In this document: in pieces, positions 1 through 8,800 of the stretch | Numbering within the stretch: the first letter of the stretch is position 1 | Layout of the letters: the number at the start of each line of letters is the position of its first letter | Assembly (NCBI GenBank): GCA_002348535.1 | Contig: DEBL01000370.1 | Span: 1 to 16,517 of the forward strand | Direction of reading: 5' to 3' | Length of the DNA stretch: 16,517 bases | Source: Deltaproteobacteria bacterium UBA2957 | Lineage (GTDB): Bacteria; Myxococcota_A; UBA796 | Made by a program: the position numbers and the translations under genes | Notes under the pieces: generated by a model | The model's database searches: none | What the model saw: only the letters and a program-made list of their open reading frames with translations | Told to the model about the DNA's origin: nothing

Positions 1-904
1 GTCGCTTGAGTGCATCGGCAAATCCAGGGTGGCCATCGAAGGCTGGTGCGTGGCCTGCGATGGTTAGCGTTGCATCGGCGGTCAGTTGTTCGAAGCAACG
101 CACCAACCGGTCGACGCCCTTGGAAGGAATGATGCTGCTGGCAAACAGGAAGCGTACGGGCCCAAGGTGAGTGTCCAGCATGGGGTGGGCAGGCCGTACC
201 AGCGGCAGCTCCGTGTGAACCGGCAATCCAAACCCAAGTCGATCCATTCGATCGGCGAGGTCATGGGAAGGGGAGAGCAAGTAGTCGGCCGCTGCTAATG
301 CTTTTTGGGCGGCATCGAGGCGGGCGGTGACGTGCGGGTGCGCTCCATCAGATTGTTGCCGCCGACTGGCCACTTGTCGCGCCCATCCGTAGAGCTTCGG
401 CACGCGGGACACCCACTGGCCGACTGCGTTGACGATGGGGTGGGACTTCAGTGCAGGGCCGAGGCATCGAGTGCATGCCGTCGGCGTTGGGCCCGTGCAT
501 CCTTCCAGTTCGGGTGTAAGCAGTTGACCGCGTGCACACGGGATTGCGTAGTCGTGCAGCGTGACAACGGTGCGGCAGGGGGTCTGCTCGACGAGTGTCA
601 ACGGCCATCCGGAGAGGTGGTGAATGTGAACCACATCCGGACGCCATGAACGGCACCATGCTTGCCATCCGTAAACGGATCCGTCCCACGTGTCCGACCA
701 GCGCCGAACGGAGTCGGTTGCAATGCACCATGCCTCTACCCCATCATCGTGGCTCAGTTGTTGTGTCTCGCCGCCCGGAGCCGGGCTGACAACGGCGACC
801 GCATGATTCGCCTCCACAAGGGCTCGCGCTAATGCGGCGACATAGAGGCCGGTGCCGCCCATCGACTCCGCCGGGTATCCATGAATGACATGCGCAATTT
901 TCAT
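1..904 (-). CDS. Family 4 glycosyltransferase (GT-B fold), 3' end outside window
   Basis: Read on the minus strand from ATG at 904, the frame is open for 301 codons to the left edge, so the C-terminal catalytic part is missing. The N-terminus has the GT-B/GT4 pattern: a hydrophobic first strand, the nucleotide-side loop GYPAESMGGTGLY (residues 9-21), then DVVHIHH (90-96) and TLHDYAIPC (115-123). The second Rossmann domain opens with FLFASSIIPSKGVDRL (252-267), where family 4 enzymes begin binding the sugar nucleotide. Cysteines 123, 136, 144 and 147 lie in a C-x12-C-x7-C-x2-C arrangement shared with the neighbouring glycosyltransferase. The start overlaps the upstream stop as ATGA (904-901), so translation is probably coupled. 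The donor, acceptor and product cannot be read from sequence; an exported polysaccharide or glycan on a surface protein is likely. Confidence 0.88.
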   Translation of the reverse strand, partial: MKIAHVIHGYPAESMGGTGLYVAALARALVEANHAVAVVSPAPGGETQQLSHDDGVEAWCIATDSVRRWSDTWDGSVYGWQAWCRSWRPDVVHIHHLSGWPLTLVEQTPCRTVVTLHDYAIPCARGQLLTPELEGCTGPTPTACTRCLGPALKSHPIVNAVGQWVSRVPKLYGWARQVASRRQQSDGAHPHVTARLDAAQKALAAADYLLSPSHDLADRMDRLGFGLPVHTELPLVRPAHPMLDTHLGPVRFLFASSIIPSKGVDRLVRCFEQLTADATLTIAGHAPAFDGHPGFADALKR

Positions 905-2193
905 ACTGCGGGCCGTTGCTTAAGGCGTTGGTACACAGACTCGATTTGGTCCACTTGGGCGGAGAACGGGGGGGGGTGAGATGGCGTCATCGGGGGCGAG
1001 GCCAGCACGTGCTCCATCGCCTCAGCCAAGGCTGCGTCCGAGTCTGGCTCCACGAGCAGTCCGTCGACGCCGTGCTCGATTAACTCTGGGATGCCCCCAA
1101 CCCGTGGTGCGATCACTGGGCATCCAACCGCCCGTGCCTCGATGATGATCAAGGGTGCATTCTCCGCCCAGCGGGAACCAAGTACGAGGGCGCGCGCTGC
1201 AACGAGTTGATTGCGGACCTCGGCGGGCGACAGGGCTGAACCTACGGGGTGTCCGAGGGCGGCATCGGGGTCGAGCACGGGTCCAAACAACGCGAGGCGA
1301 GAAGGGGCGGACAAGCGTCTGTGCGCGCGGACCACGAGGTCGGTACCTTTGTGGTGGGCGATGGTCCCGATGTGGACAAATGGAGAGTCCGCAGCGATGG
1401 GCGGTCGGGGTACGAACCACTCTTCGGCCAGTCCATGCCGAATCAATTGAACGGTACCCAGACCGTGTTCCGAAGCCAGTTGAGCGAGGTGTGCGGATGG
1501 TGCAATCAGCGCCTGCGCACCCTGAAACCAGTCGATGGTCATTCGGTTGCGGTGGGCCGCGGCTTGAGGGGATTCGGTGAGTCCTTCACCACGGACGGGC
1601 GATGGACGCAGCCGAGCTGGGATGCGCTTGTACAGGCGGTGCAGCTTGTCCGGATTCACCCAACCTGAAACCGCTGCCGCGGCCCGTGTCATGGCGCGTG
1701 CCGAGGCAGACGGCCCGGGCCTCCACTGCGAGTGGCATGTTGAGCAGTCGCTGGGCGAGGGGCCGTCGCACACGTCACCTGCAGGTTTGAGTCCCAATCC
1801 CCCTGATGCGCACCACGCCCATTGGTCATGCAGGGTGACGACGGTCGGTGCGCTGAACTGCATGGTTGAAGACAGGAATTGAGTGTGGTGCACATGCACG
1901 ATGTCAGGCTGGAAGCGATCCTCAATCTTCGCAGCGATCGAATCAATGATCGGGTCTGACTCACCGTCGCGCAGTGCGCGTGTGGCGATGTTGTTGACCA
2001 CCCGAGTCACTCCGTTGGATTCAACCAGCTCGTACTGGGCGCGTCCGGGTGAACGCGTGGCTGCGAGGACATGAACACGGTGCCCCCGCGCCTTTAGTTC
2101 CACCGCAAGTGCGGCCGTGTGGCGTTCGGTTCCCGCTGTTTCTTGCGGTGGGAAACCGTGGGCAACCAGCAGGATGGATAGGGGTTGGGGCAT
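901..2193 (-). CDS. Family 4 glycosyltransferase (GT-B fold)
   Basis: This 430-residue protein has the full length of a GT4 retaining glycosyltransferase. Visible landmarks are the N-terminal strand and loop LLVAHGFPPQETAGTERH (8-25), DIVHVHH (97-103), TLHDQWAWC (120-128), the second-domain start HIGTIAHHKGTDLVV (274-288), and the EX7E motif from Glu344 to Glu352 followed by GCPVIAPRVGGIPELI (357-372), which contacts the nucleotide-sugar donor. Cysteines 128, 142, 150 and 153 repeat the pattern of the downstream protein, so the two are probably tandem paralogues. There is no signal peptide or obvious membrane helix, so it should act at the cytoplasmic face. The start lies 54 bp from the divergent pilus operon. 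Near the 3' end a run of nine C on the coding strand encodes Pro407-Pro409. The likely pathway is exopolysaccharide, O-antigen or protein glycosylation; the sugar is unknown. Confidence 0.92.
   Translation of the reverse strand: MPQPLSILLVAHGFPPQETAGTERHTAALAVELKARGHRVHVLAATRSPGRAQYELVESNGVTRVVNNIATRALRDGESDPIIDSIAAKIEDRFQPDIVHVHHTQFLSSTMQFSAPTVVTLHDQWAWCASGGLGLKPAGDVCDGPSPSDCSTCHSQWRPGPSASARAMTRAAAAVSGWVNPDKLHRLYKRIPARLRPSPVRGEGLTESPQAAAHRNRMTIDWFQGAQALIAPSAHLAQLASEHGLGTVQLIRHGLAEEWFVPRPPIAADSPFVHIGTIAHHKGTDLVVRAHRRLSAPSRLALFGPVLDPDAALGHPVGSALSPAEVRNQLVAARALVLGSRWAENAPLIIIEARAVGCPVIAPRVGGIPELIEHGVDGLLVEPDSDAALAEAMEHVLASPPMTPSHPPPFSAQVDQIESVYQRLKQRPAV
968..976. repeat. Nine-G homopolymer inside the glycosyltransferase gene
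   Basis: The plus strand has nine consecutive G, read as nine C in the coding direction (end of His406 plus Pro407-Pro409). Losing one C would shift translation into a frame that passes the native stop at 901-903 and enters the next gene. Gaining one C gives a TAA about six codons before the native stop. It could be a slippage site, an assembly error or chance in a GC-rich gene. Confidence 0.6.
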
Positions 2194-2211
2194 GATTCGT
2201 TGTGCGAGCGA

Positions 2212-2239
2212 CGGGCCCGCGGCGGTGGTTCCTTATAAG
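2212..2239. promoter_or_regulatory. Candidate divergent promoter/operator with two palindromes
   Basis: The 54 bp between the divergent starts (2193 minus, 2248 plus) hold two perfect 8-bp palindromes: CGGGCCCG at 2212-2219 and CTTATAAG at 2232-2239. TATAAG (2234-2239) matches five of six bases of a sigma-70 -10 box, and because it is palindromic it can be read both ways. In the plus direction a start 6-8 nt downstream falls at or just before the ATG at 2248, and no Shine-Dalgarno sequence is visible, so the pilus transcript may be leaderless. No good -35 box was found in either direction, so an activator or another sigma factor may be needed. Confidence 0.4.
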
Positions 2240-2247
2240 TTTGTTGT

Positions 2248-3069
2248 ATGAGCGTATCCGACGCCAGCATTCGCGCACTCTGTGCGGCCGTTTTCGGCTT
2301 CTTTTTGGGGGCGTGTGGGGCTGACCATTACGCGGCGAAGGGGAAGACCGCCCAAGACGCCCATGATCTGCCAGCCGCAGAGCGACACTACCGCGATGCC
2401 ATCGCTCGCGATCCCACACACGTTGAGGCTCTCGCCGGCCTTGGGTGGGTGTACCTGCTCGCGGGTCAGTCTGAAGCCGCCGATGCCGCCTTCACTCAAT
2501 GCAGAAAGGCCGATTCGATCAACGCGGAGTGTTTACGGGGTTCAGCATCCGTTGCATCAGCCAAAGGCAATCCGGGTGAGGCGAGACGGTTGCTGAATGA
2601 AGCCCTCGAGACGCATCCCCAACACTCGGGTGTGTTGAGCAGTTCTGCGCTCCTCGATCTCGCGGCTGGTCGGGTCGAAGAGGCGCTCCGCCGGTACGAA
2701 CAATTGGTGGACCGTGAGCCCACCCGTGCCGAGTATCGATTGGGCTTGGTCGAGGCATTGATGCGGGCCAAACGCCACCTCGAAGCGTTGGACCAAATCG
2801 AGAAAGCGTTGACGCTCAGAAACGCGCCGAAACGGACCCGTGCGATGCTCCTGCAGACCCAAGCGAGGGCCCTCGTTGCCGCCAGCGCGAAGCGGGTGGA
2901 CCCGGGTGCGTGTGAGTCCACAGCGGCCCCCGTCCGGGCATGGCTGGATGCCGCTGAGCAAGCCGTCGAATCCGCCCGATCGGTGGGTGTGGCGCTGCCT
3001 GATTTGCCAGTGGTGGAGCGTCGTGTGCGCAATCAGCGAGCACGAGTGAGTGAACTATGCCCCGGATGA
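2248..3069 (+). CDS. TPR-repeat lipoprotein, possible PilF/Tgl-like pilus accessory factor
   Basis: The 273-residue protein starts with a lipoprotein signal peptide: a hydrophobic stretch and lipobox LGAC, with lipidated Cys23. The mature part is made of TPR repeats. Turn motifs recur every 34 residues (RDPTH at 54, ADSIN at 88, THPQH at 122, REPTR at 156, about 190), giving about five repeats between residues 25 and 195, then a helical C-terminal tail ending in CPG. Its length and layout are like PilF and Tgl, TPR lipoproteins that help assemble the PilQ secretin, and it opens a minor-pilin operon. A PilF/Tgl role is still inference, since TPR lipoproteins are common. The mature chain has four cysteines besides the lipidated one. 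Its stop overlaps the next gene. No Shine-Dalgarno precedes the ATG, which fits a leaderless start. Confidence 0.82.
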   Translation: MSVSDASIRALCAAVFGFFLGACGADHYAAKGKTAQDAHDLPAAERHYRDAIARDPTHVEALAGLGWVYLLAGQSEAADAAFTQCRKADSINAECLRGSASVASAKGNPGEARRLLNEALETHPQHSGVLSSSALLDLAAGRVEEALRRYEQLVDREPTRAEYRLGLVEALMRAKRHLEALDQIEKALTLRNAPKRTRAMLLQTQARALVAASAKRVDPGACESTAAPVRAWLDAAEQAVESARSVGVALPDLPVVERRVRNQRARVSELCPG

Positions 3070-3737
3070 TGCGCCGTGGATTCACGCTGGTTGAGATGGG
3101 GATCGTGATTGCCTTGATCGTGGTTTTGGCGGCCATCGGTTGGGGCAGTACGAGAGACCAGATGCCGCGGTACCGCCTGATTCGAGGCGCCAAAGAGCTG
3201 AAGGGCGATCTGACCAATCTCAAGAATCTCGCGGTGATGTCAAACCGGGAAACGCGCCTCATTTTGATGGGATCACCCGGGCCGTGTGCAGATTCAGACG
3301 ATTATGGTGGTTCGTGGTTTTTGCAGGCTGGAAACCGTTCGAGAGGTTCGACAGACTGGGAGTTTCTGCCCATCGACACAGCGGTGGAGGGCGTAGATGC
3401 GGAGCAAAGCGAAGGGCGCGTTTCGATGGGCGAAGATGGAAATCGTGAACTGAAGGATGTGTGCTTAGAACCTTGGGACCCGCTGCGCGGACCCGGCTCT
3501 GGTTCAGCCGATTCCATCGTGTTTAGCCCGCGGGGGTGGGTGCGTAATCCGTCTGCAGATTTCGGTGACACGGGCTACCTCCGACTGACCTTGACCAACC
3601 AAGCCGCGGGCCGCATCGGCGTGGTGGACAAGGTGCATCTTTTGGTGTCTCGCGCAGGATCGGTACGAATGCACTCGACATTGGGGCATGATCTGACCGA
3701 TAATCTCGTGGGGACAGGGACAAGCAGTACCGAGTGA
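3057..3737 (+). CDS. fimU: Type IV pilus minor pilin, FimU/FimT (GspH) type
   Basis: The N-terminus is a class III prepilin signal: a short basic leader ending RRG, cleaved before Phe9, then FTLVE with Glu at mature position 5 and a hydrophobic helix to about residue 30. PilD-type peptidase should cleave and methylate it. KELKGDLTNLKNLAVM (46-61) matches the GspH/FimT family, which lies near the top of the minor-pilin priming complex. At 226 residues it is somewhat long for the family. Two cysteines (in GPCADS and KDVCLE) could form one disulfide. The start is uncertain: ATG at 3057 gives an 8-residue leader, while ATG at 3066 overlaps the upstream stop as ATGA and gives a 5-residue leader; both keep the cleavage site. 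It is first in the fimU-pilV-pilW-pilX-pilY1 order known from Pseudomonas and Myxococcus. Confidence 0.88.
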   Translation: MPRMMRRGFTLVEMGIVIALIVVLAAIGWGSTRDQMPRYRLIRGAKELKGDLTNLKNLAVMSNRETRLILMGSPGPCADSDDYGGSWFLQAGNRSRGSTDWEFLPIDTAVEGVDAEQSEGRVSMGEDGNRELKDVCLEPWDPLRGPGSGSADSIVFSPRGWVRNPSADFGDTGYLRLTLTNQAAGRIGVVDKVHLLVSRAGSVRMHSTLGHDLTDNLVGTGTSSTE

Positions 3738-4273
3738 TGACCAAGAAGAGCGAATTGCAGTCTGCCCGCTCGCGCGCGTGCGCGGTTGTGCCCGTGCGCT
3801 CGCGGGGAAGATCCGGTTTCACGTTGGTGGAGTCGTTGATCGCAACAGGCCTGCTTGGATTCTCGTTGATTGTGATGTTTGGGTTCCACGCACAAGCGGT
3901 CCGGTCCAACAAGCACGCTCGCAAGATGACCGACTGCACCTACTTGGCGCAGCTCCAAATGGAGCGTCTGATCGCGCTTCCGTGGTCAGAGAGCAGCCGC
4001 CCGACCGCACTCTCTGACCTTGGGTCGGATTCCTCCGAAGATGATTCTTGGACGTACCTGCCGCATCCCTCGGGCGGACCCGACGCGGTGGATGCGGGGA
4101 ACACCACAGCCGAATCGGTGGGGGAGGCGGTCTACTACGTGACGTGGGACATTGAAGAAATGGATTCGGAGCCCACTTGGCTCCGAATGCGCGTTCGCTG
4201 TCAGTACAAGGACGCGGCCTTTAATCAGTGGAAGGGAACGACCGTCTCTTCGTATCGGTTCAGGGATAGCTGA
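3737..4273 (+). CDS. pilV: Type IV pilus minor pilin, PilV type
   Basis: The prepilin motif RSG/FTLVESLIATGLLG is clear, with Glu at mature position 5. It is followed by a hydrophobic helix and the PilV/GspI pattern of a short region leading to LAQLQMERLIALPW. The leader is unusually long and arginine-rich: 27 residues from ATG 3737, or 28 from GTG 3734. TGATG coupling to the upstream stop (3735-3737) favours 3737. GTG codons at 3788 and 3794 would give shorter leaders but have no Shine-Dalgarno. The mature domain is short and acidic with two cysteines (TDCTYL and VRCQYK). It should join the minor-pilin priming complex in the inner membrane and then the pilus tip. Assignment rests on the motif, the position after FimU and the size; sequence alone cannot separate PilV from GspI. 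Confidence 0.85.
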   Translation: MTKKSELQSARSRACAVVPVRSRGRSGFTLVESLIATGLLGFSLIVMFGFHAQAVRSNKHARKMTDCTYLAQLQMERLIALPWSESSRPTALSDLGSDSSEDDSWTYLPHPSGGPDAVDAGNTTAESVGEAVYYVTWDIEEMDSEPTWLRMRVRCQYKDAAFNQWKGTTVSSYRFRDS

Positions 4274-5325
4274 TGAGGGCCATTCGCCGGGGCTTTACGC
4301 TGATCGAGATGATGATCGCGGTGGTGGTTTCCAGCATCGTCGTGGCTGGCCTCTACTCCATCTTCAACCTGCAGAGCCGCCAGTTCTTGTACCAAGACCT
4401 GCAGATGGAGATGCACCAGAACATTCGGTTTGCTACCGACGTGCTGTCGCGCTCGATTCGAATGGCTGGGTACGGCACAGGTGGCACAGTGACGGGCTAC
4501 CACGGTTCGTCATCCGACGACGACACGCTTCCGGTGATCATGAGTTGGGATGCCCAAGGCGACAACGACAGCGACGGAATCACGGTGGTCTATGCCGACC
4601 CGAGTCTGCGCATGAACACAGAGGCAAGCATCGAGACCTGTGGCACCGAGTCGTTTACGTTCGATCTCACCATTCTCGACCATGAGACCAAGATTTCAGA
4701 GTACGAGGCAGGCGAACTTCTGCTGTGTTCGGACTACGCGAACCTTACGGGAATCGAAAGCTACCTTTGGGTGATCTCGTCTGTGAGTGCATCGAGCGGG
4801 ATCATCAGTGTCGAGGAGAACAGTGGCTACTCTGACTTCGAAAGCGTCTGCGGAGACAGCGAGAACCTCTCGCCATCCATGCTGTGCTCGAAGGCTCATG
4901 TGATGACCTTCTACATCGATGCCGATGACGGTGACGGAGTGGGCCCGGGGTCGGCCGAGAATCCAGTGATGATGATGGACCTCAATCTCGACTGGCCGAG
5001 TTCGGACGACGTCCCATTGGTGGACAACATCGAAGACGTGCAGTTCGAGTACTGCGTGAACGACAGTTCAACGGGACCGACCTGCGACTCCGACCACCCT
5101 GAGAACTGGGACGATGACGTGAGTTCCGGATCAGAGGATGGAGTGTGGATGGTCCGGATGCACATCGTGGGTCGCAGCTCGCGAAAGGACCCGCAAATGC
5201 TGCAGACGTCGAAGCGGCCGGAGCTGGCCAACCACAGTGCAGCATCATCGTCGGACTACTACCACCGTCAGGTGCTGACGACTGAGGTGGCTGTGCGTAA
5301 CCTTCGCCTGCAGGACAACTTGTAA
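4273..5325 (+). CDS. pilW: Type IV pilus minor pilin, PilW type
   Basis: A 7-residue leader ending RRG precedes FTLIEMMIAVVVSSIVVAGLY, with Glu at mature position 5. Residues 30-70 follow the PilW pattern, including QNIRFATDVLSRSIRMAGYG (49-68). Near the C-terminus, PLVDNIEDVQFEYCVND (248-264) and VWMVRMHIVGRSSR (291-304) match the conserved end of PilW proteins. At 350 residues it is the largest minor pilin here, as usual for PilW. The mature domain is very acidic and has EF-hand-like runs such as DAQGDNDSDG (93-102) and DADDGDGVG (216-224), which may bind calcium. Six cysteines allow three disulfides. The start overlaps the upstream stop by one base (TGATG) and follows AGGGA at 4262-4266. 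Family members bridge FimU-PilV and PilX-PilY1 in the priming complex. Confidence 0.9.
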   Translation: MRAIRRGFTLIEMMIAVVVSSIVVAGLYSIFNLQSRQFLYQDLQMEMHQNIRFATDVLSRSIRMAGYGTGGTVTGYHGSSSDDDTLPVIMSWDAQGDNDSDGITVVYADPSLRMNTEASIETCGTESFTFDLTILDHETKISEYEAGELLLCSDYANLTGIESYLWVISSVSASSGIISVEENSGYSDFESVCGDSENLSPSMLCSKAHVMTFYIDADDGDGVGPGSAENPVMMMDLNLDWPSSDDVPLVDNIEDVQFEYCVNDSSTGPTCDSDHPENWDDDVSSGSEDGVWMVRMHIVGRSSRKDPQMLQTSKRPELANHSAASSSDYYHRQVLTTEVAVRNLRLQDNL

Positions 5326-5849
5326 TGGCGATGCTCCGGACCAAGCGCGGATACGCGATGCTGCTGTCGATGTTGTTGATTGCTATTTTGGCGGTCATCG
5401 GCGCGACCACACTGTCCATTGCCGGTGTGGACCAGCGGATTGCGTTGCACAACCGCAAGCACATGATGGTCATGAACACGGGCGACGCCGGAACCGAACA
5501 TGCACGGTATCAACTCGAGCACGAGGACCCGCCGACAGAGGGCATCAATCCTGACGAGGACACGTGGCCTGATTTCGTTTTGGCCACCGAGGGCGAGGAC
5601 AAGTATGGCGGGCTCAACTATGCCCACAACTTGGGTGTGTATTGGGTACAGGCCACCTACCATCGGTGTGGCAATCCTCCGCCCGGGTACTCCACAGAGA
5701 TCGGAAATACCAAATTTCGAAGCGACTATTGGGAGATGAAGTCGCAGGCCAGAATGCAAGATACGACCTACTCAAACGTCAATGAGACCTCCTCCACGGT
5801 GGTGATGCTGCTGCGGAAAGTTGTCAAAGGTACCTGCAAGGTTCGATGA
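5325..5849 (+). CDS. pilX: Type IV pilus minor pilin, PilX type
   Basis: The 174-residue protein begins MAMLRTKRG/YAMLLSM, a prepilin leader with Gly before the cleavage site. The residue at mature position 5 is Leu14, not Glu. Loss of Glu5 is typical of PilX/GspK-type pilins at the very tip, which have no preceding subunit to contact. The helix runs on as IAILAVIGATTLSIAGVDQR and ALHNRK, matching the PilX N-terminal family, followed by MNTGDAGTEHARYQLEH. Two cysteines (YHRCGN and the C-terminal GTCKVR) probably form a disulfide. AGGA at 5312-5315 lies 9 nt before the ATG, which overlaps the pilW stop as TAATG. Genetically next to pilY1, it is the expected partner of the PilY1 adhesin. Confidence 0.87.
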   Translation: MAMLRTKRGYAMLLSMLLIAILAVIGATTLSIAGVDQRIALHNRKHMMVMNTGDAGTEHARYQLEHEDPPTEGINPDEDTWPDFVLATEGEDKYGGLNYAHNLGVYWVQATYHRCGNPPPGYSTEIGNTKFRSDYWEMKSQARMQDTTYSNVNETSSTVVMLLRKVVKGTCKVR

Positions 5850-8800
5850 ACACGTCTACATTACATAGTGGCATGCGGTCGTTTTTAGTCACAAGCTTGG
5901 CGCTCTGGAGTTCCGCCGCGTTGGCGACGTCTTCGTCTTCGGGTGAGGAATGGCTTTCGATCACGGAAGCCGTTGAACCCAATATCCTCTTTGTGGTGGA
6001 CCTCTCGAGTCACATGGCTGAGCCATGCGCTTACGGGGGAGACGGAGATGTCGATGACTCGGAGGATTCGTGCATTGACGATGTCGTGACCGCGATCGAC
6101 AAGTTGACCCAGCATTACGACTGGGCCCGTTACGGCGTGGTCGGAACCACCCGGTCCGAGAGCGACGACGGATTCACCAAGATTGTGCCCCTTGGCGCCT
6201 CTCACTCCGAGCTTTCAGCGGCGCTTGAGGACCTTGACGATTACGTAGAAGACTGGGATACAGACACACGAAATGTTGCCGAGGTGCTCTCGTCGTTGAT
6301 CAACGACTACTTCGAGAACACGACCGAAGACGACGACGATGACGACGACGGCGACGGATACGCAGCCGACTGGAACCGGGCCCCCATTCAGTATCACTGT
6401 CAACAAAATCATGTCATTGTGCTGACGGGTAGCATTCCATGGGACGACGATGGAGTGGATTCCAGTCACGTCGATGACATCAGTCCCGACTACAAGTGCG
6501 ACACGGAAGGCATCAGCACTTCTGATAAAGACTGCATGTACGACAATGTTGTGCACCACATGTGGGACAACGACTTTCGCAGTGACTTGAGCGGCACCAA
6601 CAACGTCTTGGTGCACACCGTTTCGCTGGGTGTGGGTGGCGCCTCACTTTCCGAAGCCATGTACGGAAACTCGTCCGATGTGACGGATGGGGACGCACTG
6701 TACTCATCGACCTCTGACGGCGACAACCTCATCAGCGTGTTGATGTTCATGTTGCGGAACATTCGAAGCGGCTATTTCAGTCGTTCGACCCCTGTCATCA
6801 CGGCAGACGGCGCGCACTTGATTTACAGCTATTACCAAATCGGCGGCACCATGACCGGGGCAGGTGGAGGTTACATCAATCCCCAAGCCGAAGGTCACGT
6901 ACGGGCCTACGAGATTGAGGACGACCCCACAAGCTCCGAGTACGGAGAGGTCCAGTACGACGGTGATACAGACATCGGCGGAGCGCTGTGGGATGCCGGT
7001 GAGCTCTTGGTCAGTCGCTTGGTCACCTCGGCGGAGAGCAACCCCAAGAACTTCGACGGCTTCGGTCGCCGGGAGATTTTTACTTTTTTCGAGCCCATGG
7101 CCGATGCGATCAGCGAGTCGGACGACGACAAGCGCCAGAGCTTAGACCGGAGTTTTGTGACGACGGTGTCGGGTAGCGACACCTACCTCGACAAGATTTT
7201 GGATGCGGACGGCGACGAAAACTCTGCATACAACCTTGACGGCAGCACCTCCGAAACCGTGACCGACCAAGTCAACGGGAATGACCTTCAAGAACTGGTT
7301 GACTTCATTCGCGGCTATGCCCATGCCGAGTACCGGTACCTTGGCATCGAGAAGGGATACTGGAAACTGTACGACTCGCCGCATGCGGTTCCGCTGGTTG
7401 TGCAGAACCGAAACAACCTGTACTCGATGGACCTTACCTACCGGACCTACCTCAATGCCTTGGAGGCCGCTGAGTTCCCAGACATGGTGTATGTCCCGGC
7501 CAATGACGGTCTCCTGCATGCCTTTTACCTGAAAGACGTCGGCGCTCCCGCGGACGGGCTGACCAGCGAGCATTACGATGAGGAGGCGGGCCGCGAAGCA
7601 TGGGCGTGGATGCCCGGCTACCTCCTCGAGCGTGAGCACGCGAACGATTGGGCTGGCCGAGCCATCGACATGATGCTGTACGGACGCACCTTCCTGTTTG
7701 ACGGTAGTCCGGTGTACGAGGATGTCTGGGTTGACGCCGATGGCGACAACCAAAAAGACTGCGAGACCGTTACGTCGACGTCTCACGATTGCGAGTGGCA
7801 TCGGGTGTTGGTCGTGCAGCAGGGCAAAGGCGGTCCCGTCACGCTCGCGCTTGACATCACCAACCCGCTCGACCCCAAGTTCTTGTGGGAGCAGACTGAC
7901 GAGGAAGACCCTACTGCAATGGGCTACACCGTCGGCCGCCCTGTGATCACCAACGTGTATGACAACTCTGGTGAGGAGGCGAAAGACCGTTGGGTCGCCA
8001 TGTGGGGGTCGGGGCGTGCGGTTCCCTACGGACGAAAAGAGGCCTACTACAAGTCCAGCGAAGCCAACTTGTACATGTGGCATGTGGGCGACACCTACTT
8101 CAAAAACTCTGCCACATACATCTACTCTGCCCGTGGAGACAATGGGCATCCCGAGTCCAGTACGGAGCGTTCTGACCTTCAGTATGACAGTGACGATAAC
8201 TACGAGTACGGATACATCTCGGCCGCATTGGCTGTGGTTGACACCGACTCCGATGGTGATGCGGACACCGTATATTTTCCGGTCACAGCCTCATACAAAC
8301 CCACGTCTGAAGGCGGATCGGGTCCGAGCGATGTGCAGGACCCTGGTTCCACGTGGATGTACAAGGCTTGCATTGACACCGACGACCCCGACGACCTCAC
8401 GTGGGTTGAGTTCTTTGACCCGATTGACGACGGCGGTTTATCCATTCGGCCGGAAGTCTATTACGCCGCCACCACGTCGTGGCACTCCGATGGCCAACTC
8501 GGTGTGTACTGGGGCACGGGTACACCCTATGACAGGGACTACAGTTCGAGTCCTGGCTACCTCTTTGCAGTTAAAGACTCCAGCCCCAAGAGTTGCACCT
8601 CCTTTGATGTGAATCCGATTACAGACTGTGGAGACAACGGGGTGTACGAGTTGGACTCTGGAGAGGGCCTCACAGGCGACCCGCTTGTGTATGCAGGCGT
8701 GGTGTATTTCACGACGTGGGTGCCCAAAGAGGACCGCTGCGAGGGCGGCACTGGTCGTCTGTACGGTCTTGATTTCGAGGATTGCACCGAAGGACTGGAT

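Noticed and set aside
305..649. Plus-strand open frame of 114 codons near the left edge
   Set aside because: It lies opposite the glycosyltransferase frame (1-904 minus), which carries clear GT4 motifs.
6329..6349. CRISPR or functional DNA repeat
   Set aside because: It is simply a run of Asp codons inside pilY1, with no spacer structure.
7142..8149. Long minus-strand open frame (335 codons) opposite pilY1
   Set aside because: It is antisense to the conserved PilY1 propeller region, has no recognisable domain, and is a usual by-product of a GC-rich coding strand.
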